From the NCBI GenBank assembly GCA_010015655.1, contig ML976676.1:70987-134986 (forward strand): 64,000 nucleotides of DNA. The letters run 5' to 3'. The translations under genes and the position numbers were made by a program. Numbering within the stretch: the first letter of the stretch is position 1; each line of letters opens with the position of its first letter. Positions 11,057-22,640 of this stretch are shown piece by piece. The notes under the pieces are model-generated. The model worked only from the letters and a program-made list of their open reading frames with translations. It did not search any database and had not been told where the DNA came from. This stretch comes from Bimuria novae-zelandiae CBS 107.79 (taxonomy: Eukaryota; Ascomycota; Dothideomycetes; Pleosporales; Didymosphaeriaceae).

Positions 11057-13381
11057 CTAGCGATAAACTCTTCCTTCCACTAATTTCTGTTTTATGGTAG
11101 GCAATGCGGTGATGGAGCAATGTGCATATCCCTGCTCTGTCTGCTCTTCGACCACTCCCCACTTAACCTCCTTCAAATGTGTGTCGATTTCTTGCTTGGG
11201 CGGATGGCACGCAGCGCTGATGACCAAGCTGCAAGATGCGGCAAACGGCACTTTCTGTTCCAAAGAACGGGTTGCGATCAAGCCGATAGCGCATACTAAA
11301 AGAAAAGCGACAACGAAAAATATAAGAAGACTTAACCGCGAATATCCACATGCAGACTGCGAGCTTTCTTCCACGATAGCACCTTTGCGATCCAAAACAT
11401 CAATGCGGACGAGAAAGAAACTCTGAGAAAGAAGCCAATGAAGAATACCACTAGTTAAAAGCAATGGAGTCGCCCATTTATAAGGAAGTTGAAGAAAGTA
11501 GGTGCTGCGTTGACTGGCCTCCGGACGAGTTACCCTTAGTCCTTTGCGGGTTTTGCCTAGATTGTTCCACTCTTGCGCACTGGCTATGGAAGTACAAATA
11601 GTGTTCAAGGCTAAGTAGCATAACGATAGCACTAGCTGAGGAAGATTGACAAGCCAAGCGTTGGAAAGAATTCCGAAACCAAATGGTATGATGTCATCAG
11701 ACGCTGTCCCCCAACTTTTGTTGGAATCGATGCCGCCAGCAAAGCTAAGAAGAGGTGCCAGAACGTTTGCAGATAAGATTAGACAAAACCTTAATATCAT
11801 TAATTGATTTCAATCATGCCAGAGGGGATGACTTACAGAAGTGCAAGGAACACCTGTCTGTCGTAGGTAATAAAAGCGAAGTACGGTTTAGGTTGAGGCA
11901 GCCACGTTCCAGCAAGTCGGGCTGAGAAGTACTCTTCTATATCCTTTTCCTCTCCTTTGGCGTAGTGCGACGCATGACCGAGATAGTACATCATCTCTTC
12001 TTTCCCATACATGCATTTTCCGTGAGTTACCGGATCAGGATGTTTCAGAAATGTCGCCAACGCGTCTCCAAGTGTGACTATGTAATCTTGCCTGTCTGTG
12101 AATAAAACCCGCAACATAATGGCAAGCTTTAGAAGATTGAAGGCGATGACCGTGACCATGAAATAAAGGCTTGTCTGGATTCTACTGTGAGGCTCAATGA
12201 TCTTCGCGAATGCTAGTTTGACGCTCATCGAAACAGGGATGCCTTCATCGACGGAGATACCTGTGGAATGATTGTATCGTATCCAGTCGGCCGATTCGAT
12301 CGTCAGATTATGGATAATTTCCTGGTTACTCTTCTCAATATACAAGGGTAGAAAGTGGTCGGTATTAGGTGCTGTGGGTAGATTTGAGGTATTGAAGGCC
12401 ATGCGATCGATAGAAAGAAACAAATCGCCATGGTCCGCTACAAATTTTGTGCCATAAATTTGTTTCCACTGAGCATTACTTAGGTTCCGAAAAGTTTGGC
12501 CGGGTTGTGTATCGTCCGACAGGACAACTAAAGTGTCATAGGCATGCGATCCATGCTCTATGATCGTAATGTTATGCTCATTGTAGGTAGCAATCTGGAA
12601 CACGGCGGCGTTGTAGCTTGTACATGTCAGATCAGCGCCAACCAATATTGCTCAGCACTCACAAAAGATGGAGAGGAACCGAGGAAAAGGCCAGTACTAG
12701 CGCTAAGGCCGCACGCTTCCGAGGTATGGCTTTGAGGTTGCGGAAGCTGAGCAAACCAATATCAACCCACATGCCACGGGCATGAGCGGTGTCAATATCG
12801 TCTCGCGTTGGGGAGCACAAGACTTGCATAGTATAGTTACTTGATGCAAGCAGAACAGTACTCGCGGCGTTTATGAGAAGATGAAAGAATGTACTCCATC
12901 TGGATATGGACGAAGCTTCGCCGTACATGACATTCGCAATGCCATTTTGATATCCGGAATGAGCTATGCTGCCGATTACTACAACGGCGATGTTGCAGCA
13001 AAGCACGAAAATGGACATGCAGCTACCGAATAACACACCCATGCGCCATCCGTAGAACCGACTCCTTTTCAAACGATTCTGAGTTAAGGCCTCCAGTTCC
13101 TGAAAGCGGCTTTGAAAGCACGTCTTGATACTATGGAAAAGTTGTTGTACTGGACTGTCTGTCTGTATCTGAGTCTGAGTTTGTGAAGATGCAGCCGATA
13201 CTAAACTAGCTTGGGATGACCGTCGAGATGAAGACACTGGATATACCCCATCCTCGGTGATCCTGTCGGATGACGTCATTCCAGGTTGCAAAGCAGGCGA
13301 GGTGGGCATCGCAGCATCTGAATTCGGAGCAGGAAGTCGTGAAAGCTGGATATATTCAGCTTGATTAGACGATGGATTCAT
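11057..13381 (-). CDS. DUF6536-type multi-pass membrane protein
   Basis: Exons 13381-12663, 12616-11837 and 11789-11057; introns of 46 and 47 nt; 743 residues. The first ~130 residues are polar and Ser/Gln-rich. A hydrophobic domain follows with GWRMGVLFGS, an Ala/Val-rich helix, SNYTMQVLCSPTRDDID and MWVDIGLLSFRNLKAI, the hallmark strings of the fungal DUF6536 family; the first intron splits the PLHL(F)YNAAVF string. Several further membrane helices lie in exons 2 and 3. The function is unknown; family members are fungal integral membrane proteins. The ATG at 13381 was chosen because it directly precedes the polar N-terminus; the upstream in-frame ATG at 13528 would add a hydrophobic stretch not expected for the family. 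Confidence 0.85.
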
Positions 13382-13684
13382 GGCTAGCAGACTCTGGTGA
13401 GTGCTGTTGTGCTGTCGAACAAGGCTGAAGAAGAGAGAGAGAGAGAATAGGCAGAGTTGGGTGTAACGATTACAAAGATCCACGATGGCAGGAGCCAGAC
13501 AACGGAGACGGAAGCTGTGTTGTCGCAAACCTGGGGTCCGCTTAGGGATATAAGGTGACGTGGGGTAGCTTCAGCAAGCTGTTACATAATGAGATCCTAA
13601 CGCGTTGTCAGAGATAACGAGCTTTTGAGGCTCGATGTGAGGTCTGGAGGCACGACAGGTCGAGCCAATAGCGGTTCGCTTATA
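13382..13684. other. upstream region of the DUF6536 gene
   Basis: Apart from the CT-rich tract no gene or repeat is seen. The left end of the Tc1-like element begins about 300 bases upstream of the ATG. Confidence 0.5.
13423..13448 (-). promoter_or_regulatory. CT-rich tract upstream of the DUF6536 gene
   Basis: On the minus strand this is a run of CT dinucleotides ending in CTTCTTCAGCC, about 45-65 nt upstream of the chosen ATG. Pyrimidine-rich tracts just upstream of the start are common in fungal promoters and often mark the transcription start. This is seen in sequence; the function is inferred. Confidence 0.4.
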
Positions 13685-13871
13685 ACGCTTTGCAAAAGAC
13701 CGTCCCGACCCACTTGGGGCGAGTTTCTGAGTGGCTGCACGCTTTTTAGGTAATCGCTTCCCCGCTTTCATCGCCCTACACCTAAAATTATATAAGAGAC
13801 GATGTAATACAGGAAAATCAACTTTCTACGAGGTGTATAAAGGCAGTCAGTTACCGTGTAGTAAATATATC

Positions 13872-15600
13872 ATGCCAAGTACCCGCAAAAGGAAGGCAAA
13901 ACAGGTGTTTAACGCTAGCCACAACCCTCTAAGGAAGCGCAAGGCGCCAAAAAAAGCCCCATTAACAAGGGCACCCCTAGCCGTCGTACAATTTGCCAGC
14001 ATAAAGGAGGAAGGACCTACAGAGGAGGAACAACCTCTGCTAGAGGGCGTTAACGACGACAACTTTTATATATACGTTAATAATTACCCTAAGGACGAAG
14101 AACCTTAGTTAGCTTAGAAGCCTACGTCGCTAGAGAAAGAGCATTCGCGTAATAAGGGGGTATTTAATAATAACAAGCAGGCTTTAATTTTTAGTAAAGT
14201 TAACGCGCTAACGCCGCTGCTAGAGATTAATAATAATAGCTAAACGTGTAATAAGGGGGTATTTAATAAATTACTAAAATTATATAAAGTTAAGCTATAT
14301 ATTACTTGCTGCTGGCGCGCGTTCCTACGTAAGGAGGAAGTTAGGACTAATTTTAATACTAAAATAAGAATACGTACGTACTTCTACGTAGAGCTCTAGT
14401 AGTGAATAGACAATATTATATAAGACCTCTTAGAGTTAACTCCCCCTATTAAAACTACGGTAAAAAACTTAACCGCGGTTATATATATACTACGGATACC
14501 TAAGCGATAGAAACTTACGTAGTCTCTTAAACGTAGTAATAGTATTACTTTTATATAGGTCGTTAAGCGCGCGTATAAGTTAAAGGAGGAGTCTATTACT
14601 AAAATAACTTACGTTAACTTTAATTTAACGCTATTAGAGCTAGAAACTAGCCAAAATAATTAGACGCGTAATAGGGGGGTATTTAGCTTATAGAGCTTTT
14701 AGAGCTCTCCGCCGCGACTTACTATAACTTAGCGCTAGTTATATAACCTACTAGAAGTCTTCGCACATACTACCGTTAGTAAGGGCCTTATAGTTGCTAT
14801 ACGTGATTAATAGCGATGCCAGGATACCTACTATAGTAACTATCCGTACGTGTGCTAGGTTAAACGTACGCCTAGGTAACTTAATTATTTCGAGAACTAT
14901 TACCTAGCGAGCAGCACTATAGTGGCGGCATAGGCGCGCGATATAACAAAGGGCAGGTGTATAGTTAACAAGCCACATGACAATATACGCCTGAGTCTCT
15001 CGCTGGCCAGAGAGAGGTCTGCAAAGGAGAAGGCGTCGCAGAAATTAGCCAAAAAAGGTACTAGATCCGAGCTTAATATAGACAACTTTATAAAGGTTAT
15101 CGCCGCCAGCTTTCTCTCTATAAGCTAGTTAGCATAGAGTTAAATTATTAGCTAGTAGTAATAGGTTAAGACGCTATCTGCAACCTTAGAGAGCTCTTTA
15201 ACGTTAGTATAGTAAGACTTAACTTATAAAAACACGGTAGAGCTTGCCTATTAAACTTGGCACTTCTTTAACTAGTAGAGAGACTAAGCACTAGCTAGAG
15301 AGCTATCTAAAGTTAATTAGGTGTTTAATAACGTTGTTTAATAGGGGCAAATTAACCTTAATATACTAATAGATCTGTCTAACGCGGGGATGCTATACGC
15401 TGTGTAGGAGTAGTATTTTATATTACTAGTGCTGTTGCTCCTCCGCCTCCGCAGGATGGCGATTTGGTGGCGATCTAGGTATAATAGACTTACAGAGAGC
15501 GATAAGGAGGGTGCCGTAGACGTATATAGAGAGGATTAGGAGCGTAAACAGCGTGAGAGGTTGCGTAGGGAAAGAGATAATTTAGTGTAGAGAGCTGGCG
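13872..15600 (+). pseudogene. decayed ORF of unknown function inside the Tc1-like element
   Basis: An open frame from ATG 13872 to TAG 14106-14108 begins MPSTRKRKAKQVFNASHN and is Lys/Arg-rich, then acidic. Beyond the stop the same frame holds three copies of a (S/T)-R/C-N-K/R-G-V-F motif at 14145, 14244 and 14664, so the original protein was longer. Later frames keep islands such as KASQKLAKKGTRSELN (near 15050) and a charged RERLRRERD stretch (near 15560). The family is not recognised. It may be a second protein of the element or a captured host gene. Confidence 0.45.
14145..14688 (+). repeat. three in-frame copies of a ~23-bp motif
   Basis: The motif CGYGTAATARGGGGGTATTTA occurs at 14146, 14245 and 14665. 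Spacings of 99 and 420 bases are multiples of three, and all copies share the frame of the ORF starting at 13872, coding RNKGVFN-like peptides. This points to a protein repeat rather than a DNA signal. Confidence 0.6.
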
Positions 15601-15699
15601 ACGTTAGCGGAGAGGTTCTATATACTACGCACAGGCTATTTTCTAATTAAAATTTAACTAAGTCCACGCGTACGCGCGCTTGTCTAGTAATAAAGTTAC

Positions 15700-16750
15700 T
15701 TATAAAGGCGCTAAGACCTGCTAAAAACACTATACTTTATCTACGCTAATAATATCTTTCCCTTTATAACTCTTTACCTATAATAGATATCGCAAAATAG
15801 GTAATATTAATTAATTTAGCGATATTAGTTACACCTTCTCTAGCTATTAAAGCTAAAGTTTTAGATAATAGCGGGTAACTTTTAGCGACCTCCGCGATAT
15901 TATCGTAAATACTAATTCTTTAGTGTTATGCCTTATCTAGCACCTACAGTACCTACTTATAAAACTTAAAGAATCCTCGCGCGGATTCTGCCTAATTATA
16001 GTATATATTCTATACTACCTCCTCTAAAAAGTAGGTAAAATCCTTATACGTATAAGCGCGTTCGTAGTGCTTTTTTATCTAGTTTTTTAACGCCTTAAAG
16101 GTCTGCTTAATTAGGTTAAAATCCAGCAAGTATAGTAATAAATATTTAAGTATAACACCCGCCTCCGCGCATAATAAGACGATCTTTTCTAACCTATAGA
16201 TAGAGGCATTATTAAGAACTATTATTAATTATTTACCTAGCTAAGGATTGTAATAAGGGAGTACTTTATTCACTAGAAACTCCTCTATTAAATCTGCGGT
16301 GATTGCTCCTTAGTATAGGACATGATTAACGTAACTGTCTATATCTATAGTAGGGAGTAAGCTCCACCTCTCCGTGCGTCGCGCTAAGTATTATACGTCT
16401 GCTAGCGTGTTTACAGGTAACTAGGCATACTTTCTATCGCTAGTTCTCTTATTATAGGCGCTCTTGTCGAGGCAAATAACCTGCTCTAGTTTATATATTT
16501 GTTAGCAGCGTGCACGAAACACCCGACGGAGGCCTTTATAGCGCTTCCTGGCAGCTTTTAACGCAGCTTTTCGACTCCACCTTATGCTAGCGAGAAATCT
16601 CGTAATAGTGGCTACCGACACCTATAAGTCAAAGTCGTCGCACAAGAAGGCCTGCATCTCATCGAGATATGCTATAGGTTTGCCCCGTAGGAACTCTAAC
16701 AGGGCGTCTTTATAGCATTAACGCAGCGATAGTGGCTGACTAATTTTAAT
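15700..16750 (-). pseudogene. decayed Tc1/IS630-type (DDE_3) transposase
   Basis: On the minus strand, from right to left, one can read YLDEMQAFLCDDFDLYVS, an HTH-like ATITRFLASIRWSRKA, VICLDKSAYNKRTSDRKYA (first Asp kept, near 16450), EEFLVNKVLPYYNP, VLNNASIYRLEKI (near 16215; the second Asp is now Asn) and LLDFNLIKQTFKALKN (the final Glu of the PIE motif is now Lys). All substitutions are C/G to T/A. Several stop codons interrupt the frame. The start is not fixed. Confidence 0.8.
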
Positions 16751-17092
16751 ACATCGCGGAGGGTATAGCTAACTAAACGCTTCTAGATTAAGTTAGTATT
16801 TCTACATAGTTTTAGTGTTAACTCTAAGAGATCTATAAATCTTGTGGTTTTTTTACCCTGCCTTTATGCACTTAACAATCGCCTGCACTATTAACGCTTA
16901 TAGTCTATAGCTTATAGGCCTCTCGGGATTAATTAGTATACTGTATAGAACTCTAGTAATAAGAAAAGTTAGTGTAATTTCCTTAATTACATCGTCTCTC
17001 ATATAATTTTGTATGAGCGACAATGAAAGTGGGGAAGCGATTACCTAACAAGCGCCCAGAGTGGGTCGGGACGGTCTTTTGCAAAGCACCGA

Positions 17093-17563
17093 TAATCACC
17101 CGATTCCTTGCCCGTCCGTTCCGGGCACCTCGATAAGCATCCATCATCACCATCATCGAATGCGACTCCACGTGCTCCTTCGCTAACCCCAATTGAGACG
17201 AACTTTAGAAGCTACGGGCGCTCGCTATCGCCTGGCGCACAGGTTCTTCCAAGAGATCGTGATCGCGTTATCGCGGCAATAAGCGTGCAGAGGACATTGA
17301 TACCACCCATCGCCGTTTCCTGGGCCGTCTTTTGAAAGAGCGACTGCTTGCGCGCATTAGCGATCGATCCAGTCAAAGGCGTCTGATACAGAGGTATGCG
17401 TCTATAGATTGATGAGATTATTTGCCGTAGGCGGCTACATTAAGAGAAGGAAGTATATAAACATCCTTCCGGGCATGATGCACTCGTATATATGTCGCAC
17501 GGCGCGATGGTATTTCCCGACCCCCAAACGCCTGAGAACTCAAAAGAATGACCTCCGACGTCT
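17093..17563. other. intergenic between the Tc1-like element and the GT2 3' end
   Basis: No gene-like frame and no repeat are recognised. The base composition is normal, in sharp contrast to the element on the left. Confidence 0.5.
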
Positions 17564-20404
17564 CTAGTAATTGAACACCATGAGCGACGGGTTCAATGCG
17601 AACGGAAACAGGATGTGCCCGATGATGGTGATCGCCATTGGGACCGTGGTGGTGTAACCATCAATCTCCCAACCGTGCGGAGCGAAGCATCCCAGGTAGA
17701 TCATCACGCCAATCATGGGAACCATAACCATGAACATCCACTTGAAACGCTTGAAGATCTTCGGCATCTCCACGAAGAAGTTGGAATCTTCCTTCTCTTT
17801 TCCGGTCGCACCCCAGTTCATGTCGATGCAGAACATGTGCGCGCAGATTGCCATGCCGATGTGGAAAGACAAGCCACTGAAGAAGATGACGAAGAATGGC
17901 ATCCACCTGAAGTTTTCGAGAAGCGCAGACAGGAGAGGCTTTTCGCCAAGACGGTATCGGAGAATGGCTAGGGCGACGTTGGACATGGCATTGAAGACGA
18001 TGACGAGCGACAAGAAGACTGGCCCCTGTTAGTCTAGATTCGAGAGCCGAAGACGGGCTACTCACTCTTCCAGGACTCCATGTAGAACTTGTCAAGATCA
18101 CCATTGAACCAACCGACGAGAAAGTAGTTGACGATGGCGAACGGCACAGCAGCACCGATAGCGTAGTCTGTGACAGTCAGCTTTACTTCGCGGCACCAAT
18201 GAGGGTAGACGTACAGGAAGAGATGTAGCCGATGATACTGAGCTTCGAAGAGACCTGGATGTTGGAGAAGAGGAAGGTTCGGAAGAGCTTGGTGAACGGA
18301 CCGCGCCAGAGCCAGGTGTGGAGTGGGTTGAAGACAAGCTCATTGCAGCCGTACGCATATTTCTCCCAACGATTCAGCTCGTCGTAGAGAGTGAGCGACA
18401 CGCCTTCCTTGAAGCCTTCACCGTGGTAACTGGCTAGACGGACAATGTTGCCCTTGACCTGTAACCTGAGTGCGATATCGAAGTCTTCACTGACGTGACT
18501 CTCAGACCAAAAGGAAACATAGCCGTCGTCTTCAGGCGGGCTAGCGACCGATTGCACGGCACGCCAGCGGAGGAAAGCGTTGTGGCCGACGAATGGACCG
18601 ACCTCGCCGCTACCGACGGAGAATCGAATCGCGGTGTAGACCATGTTGGTGAAGAAGGTAATGGCGTTCTCGAAATAGTCCCAGGAGACCTGCATGACAC
18701 CAGTGCTGTGTTGGATGATCGCTACTTCGGGGGAAAGATACATCTCAGCAGCGCCATACATCAAGCAATCAACCGGCACTTCAGTATCAGAATCGACGAT
18801 CAAGATAATCTCGCCCATGCGGATGTTGCCACCAGCTTTGGCTCGGGGATCTTCTGCAAGTATCTGGCTGAGAGCTTCATCGTATAGCCTCTGTTCCTCG
18901 TCCTCGGTCAGAAAGTGCTCCGGCTTGTAACGAGATTCGATCAGACTTTGGAGTCGGTCTTCCACTTTGTTCGAGACGTTCAGAGCGAAGTTCATGTTCG
19001 AAGCCTTCTTGAACTTGCCCTTTCGGATGAAGCCTTCATGGTTGTGCTTGGGACGAGCGACCCATCCGATGTTGTTGGCAGCAAAGAACTGCTTGAACTT
19101 CTCGTTGTCTTCCTCACTGCGGACCGCCATGCCGTCGTCGTTCATGAAGATGCGGGCGCTGCCACCTCTCGATTCGTAGTACGAAATGGCAGCGTTCAAA
19201 CTTCTCACCGTCGGCTTTACGACACCCTCAAGCGACTCAGTGTAGATGGGCATTTGTATGGTGACGGGCGGAGGTACAAATCCGAGAGCACGTGCTTGCT
19301 GGAGGTTGGGCTTAACAGCAGAGTAGAAACGGGAATTCGTCTTGATGCTAGTGATAGGACCGATCATTTGGAAAATATTGCCGAAGACGACGATGACGAA
19401 GAACAGGCCGAACATGAGGAAGAGTGGTTCCGTGGCAACGAGCGCAAGACGAGTCATTTGCTGGTCGGACAAGACCTCCAATGCCAGACTGCGATTGCCA
19501 AGGCCGAGGACGAGGACGATGATGCACATAAAGGCCATGCCGATGAAGATCGAACTGGTGAGCACAAGAGGCCGAGCCAAGGACTCACGAGGGCCACTTT
19601 CGACATCACCAGCGCCGTTGACTTCCTCAACAATGACTTCGGCCTCCTTGTCCTTCTCCATTGAGAGGTTGATTTCGGATGCCATGTACGAATTGGCTCC
19701 AGTGGAGAACGGGTTGGTGGATCCGCCGAAGGGGTTCTTTGCACTTCCCCAGATGAGTGCCAGCATTCTTGACTCGATCTCCATCGCGTGCGACAAGATG
19801 GCCCCCAGATCATCCTGCCAGACTAGTAGCACCCTCTCATGACGGACAAGAGCGGCATACTGAAACTTCTTGACTGCACTTGAAGCGGCGAGTTCAGCCA
19901 TAGAGTCGTATATCTGTACCTGGGAACCATTCGGGAAAAGAAGCTCGGTCTCGGCTGGATCAATGACATCGAAGACGGCAGATGTACCCTCCGTTGACAT
20001 CGTCAAGGCAACACCAGGATTGACCCTCTTGACAGCATCCAGAAGACCTTGGTCGATTCGTGGAGGCTCAGTCACATAATCACCCTGAGTTTTGCGCATG
20101 AGAACACCAGCACAGATCCCTGGAGGCACAGGACCGGGTATCATCCAATGCATGGTGCATGCTTTCGCGCGCAAGTGTTTGATTATCTGTCGTCAAAAGA
20201 GTTAGAATGCATTGTGCACTTTAGGCATGAACAACGTACGGCACGGTATCGTGTATCCTCGTCGATCTTAGCAGTCAATCGACTTCCGCTTTGACGCGTG
20301 TCGTACGACGACGCTCGCCCTGACATGCTCTGCCGATGCTGAGAATGAGCGCCGTCAACAGAGGGTACCCGGGACGAATACACGGAGGGACCGGTTGAAT
20401 CCAT
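17564..20404 (-). CDS. GT2: type 2 glycosyltransferase GT2 (membrane GT family 2, hyphal growth factor)
   Basis: Exons 20404-20240, 20186-18215, 18167-18066 and 18018-17564; introns of 47-53 nt; 897 residues. A polar N-terminus is followed by two membrane helices (around LVLTSSIFIGMAFMCIIVLV and LFLMFGLFFVIVVFG). The GT2 catalytic domain has FMNDDG (about residue 405), IVDSDTEVP (about 520), a VSEDFD acid (about 622) and an ELNRW version of Q/RxxRW (about 661). Further helices lie at the C-terminus. Order and length match the fungal processive GT2 described in Zymoseptoria and Fusarium, needed for hyphal extension on solid surfaces and therefore for plant infection. The sugar product is not known. 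The long upstream gap (2.2 kb) is shared with a divergent GH16 gene, also wall-related. Confidence 0.93.
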
Positions 20405-22640
20405 CCTTTGCGATGAGACAGAATGACTTTTGGGTAGTTATTAAGTGTCGTGCACGAGAGACCGCCAAGGGTATAGAGGTGAGATAAAGAATACGACGAA
20501 GAGATTCGGGTACAAGCGAATGACAAGAGCGGAGAAACTATCTGTTCAGGTAGAGCGCAAGAGCACGCCGAGAACGAGTGTTGATGGGAGCGCCGAAGCT
20601 GCTCGTTGGAGGAGTCTGTTCTCAGGAAAGAGTGGCCCAGCGGTCAACATATGCAAAGCAGCCACACAGTTTCGACCCACCTAGAAGCCAACAGCAAAGA
20701 GCACGCCAGCCATTTCAAGATGTAAAAGTTTATCGGTCGGTCTGTAGGCGAGTATCCACTTCGGATAACATCTATTGAATCCAGCTTCATGCCGAAGTCA
20801 GGCAGCGGCAACCCCGAGGAACAACCTCGTTGGGGGCATCCAGATCGCTTCGATCCTGGTTCAGCTGCCGCTCTGCCGTCGTGTGGATGCTATTATCAGA
20901 AGTCGCTTGTTCAAACAGGAGGTGTCGACTGTCAACCGGCCTTAGCGTAAACCTAGAACAGGTTTAGTACTATGCTTTCCGTCTGAACGGGTCGTCCGCT
21001 TATCAGGCCAACGATCTTCAGCATCCGCCGTGGCAGCGAGAGGTCGCAGCAACCGAGAGATAGGCCTCGCTTGGCTTTGCCAATCCTGTTCCTGCGAGCG
21101 AGAGGGAGCTGAAGGTGGAGTGGAGCGAAAGTGGACTGCCGCTCGAAGGACTATTGAAAACATCCCAGTACATTTCTGATAGAAGTCTCTGGAGTGTCAA
21201 GGCTCTTGTTCGCTAGCGGCTCTAGACGTGATTCGCAACTGTCGCGCCAGAGTATTGGGGCCTTGGGAGCAAACGTCAAGTCTGCTTTTTCCGCCTTTAC
21301 ACGTGTACCTGAACTAACTGGAGAGCGAAGCACCAGAGGATTGGCGGCCCTCGACCGGTATACTGAAAAATTGTGCAACAATTTCCTTGCTGGTACCCCG
21401 GCCATGGGCGATCAGTGTTTCCGAGGAGAACAATGATTGGGCGTCACCAGTCCGACATTCGAAGCCGAGTCCGAGCCTTCCAGAGCCACATTATCGCATG
21501 CAGCATTGCTGGAGCACGTTTCCTATCGGAGACCGGGATGATAACACTCATGCGACGAAGCGTTGTCATGGCTCTTTCGGGTTACTACGTACTTAGGCGT
21601 CGCACCGTCGTTCAGCAATTGTGGTAACAACGGATAACCCGCTGCACTTAGCACTCTGAACTTGTACCACGCGTCAGCCGAGCGAATTAGGACCATCTGG
21701 TGCCTGAATTTAGCCAAAAGGCCTCATTAGCTTTTCCACAAAAGGAGCGCCAAAGTTTACAAGAGTGAAATTCTAGCGTGGATCCCAGCACACCGTCTTG
21801 TGGCGCTGGCGGGTCCGTCGGTGGCGCTCAACCGCCAGGCACACTATCGTTACACCATGCATGGACAGGTTCCAAGACAATAATACCGGCATGAAAGGGA
21901 AAGTGAGACAAAAAGCATCATCGTCTACCGCCCCATCATCGCCTATCTAGGCTCTACACTGCATGCCGTGCATTCCAGATACGAGGTGCAGATTATCAAT
22001 ACTTTTAATGCACAGGCATAGTATCGTTGCAGTACGTGCTTCCGTACTACTGGCGGATGGAACGATCGTCCGGGCACTTACGGTAAGCAAAAGCTTGGAG
22101 TGCTTGGCGTTTCGGTGCGGGTAGTTCTCCCACCACCTCGATTAGCAACTATATCCCGATCGCTCTTAGTTCAAGCCCGAAGATGATATCGCTTCCTCGT
22201 ATGTCACTAGCCACAGCAATAACCTCTTTTGGATCGAAACACTAGCACCTTACACCCGGGCTAAACGATATCAAAAAATAGATCTTGAAACGCTCAGTTA
22301 GCGTTGTGGGTTGTTGACCAAGAGTTTGTTTTTGGTGGCACAGCACTACAGCTTGCTTGGGTGGAGGAGTGAGCGCACTGTTTATTTTCTTATCAGCTCT
22401 TGATCAGAGCACGCTTTCGCATCTAGGCTACTTCTTTTGAAGTCTAGTATTGCCACGGCGATCCCGAAAGCGAGATTCGTTCCCTTTCCGTCAGTCGTTC
22501 GCTTTCTGCATTACTATTGATACCCAACATATCCGCACGCCTGTAGCGATAACTCTTAATACTTCCCTACCTTTTGATTTAATCCTTGATCGGGTTCCTC
22601 CATAGCATCTCATCACATACCAGTTATCACTGCAGTCACA
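20405..22640. other. 2.2-kb intergenic region between divergent GT2 and GH16 genes
   Basis: Only short frames on both strands, none convincing, and no inverted or tandem repeats of note. CT-rich and TTCC-rich stretches near 22480-22620 precede the GH16 start. This is probably a shared, long promoter region; a non-coding RNA cannot be excluded. Confidence 0.5.

Larger units (their letters stand above)
13685..17092. mobile_element. decayed Tc1/mariner-like DNA transposon, about 3.4 kb, with an additional ORF
   Basis: Imperfect inverted repeats of about 110 bp lie at 13687-13807 and 16985-17089. They share GCTTTGCAAAAGACCGTCCC, GGTAATCGCTTCCCC and GAGACGATGTAAT; the left copy has about 20 extra bases. 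The exact ends are uncertain by about 10 bases and no clean target duplication is seen. The interior is AT-rich with CpA depletion. The right half holds a minus-strand DDE transposase remnant, the left half a plus-strand ORF of unknown kind, the two running tail to tail. At 3.4 kb it is longer than a usual Tc1 element. Confidence 0.8.
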
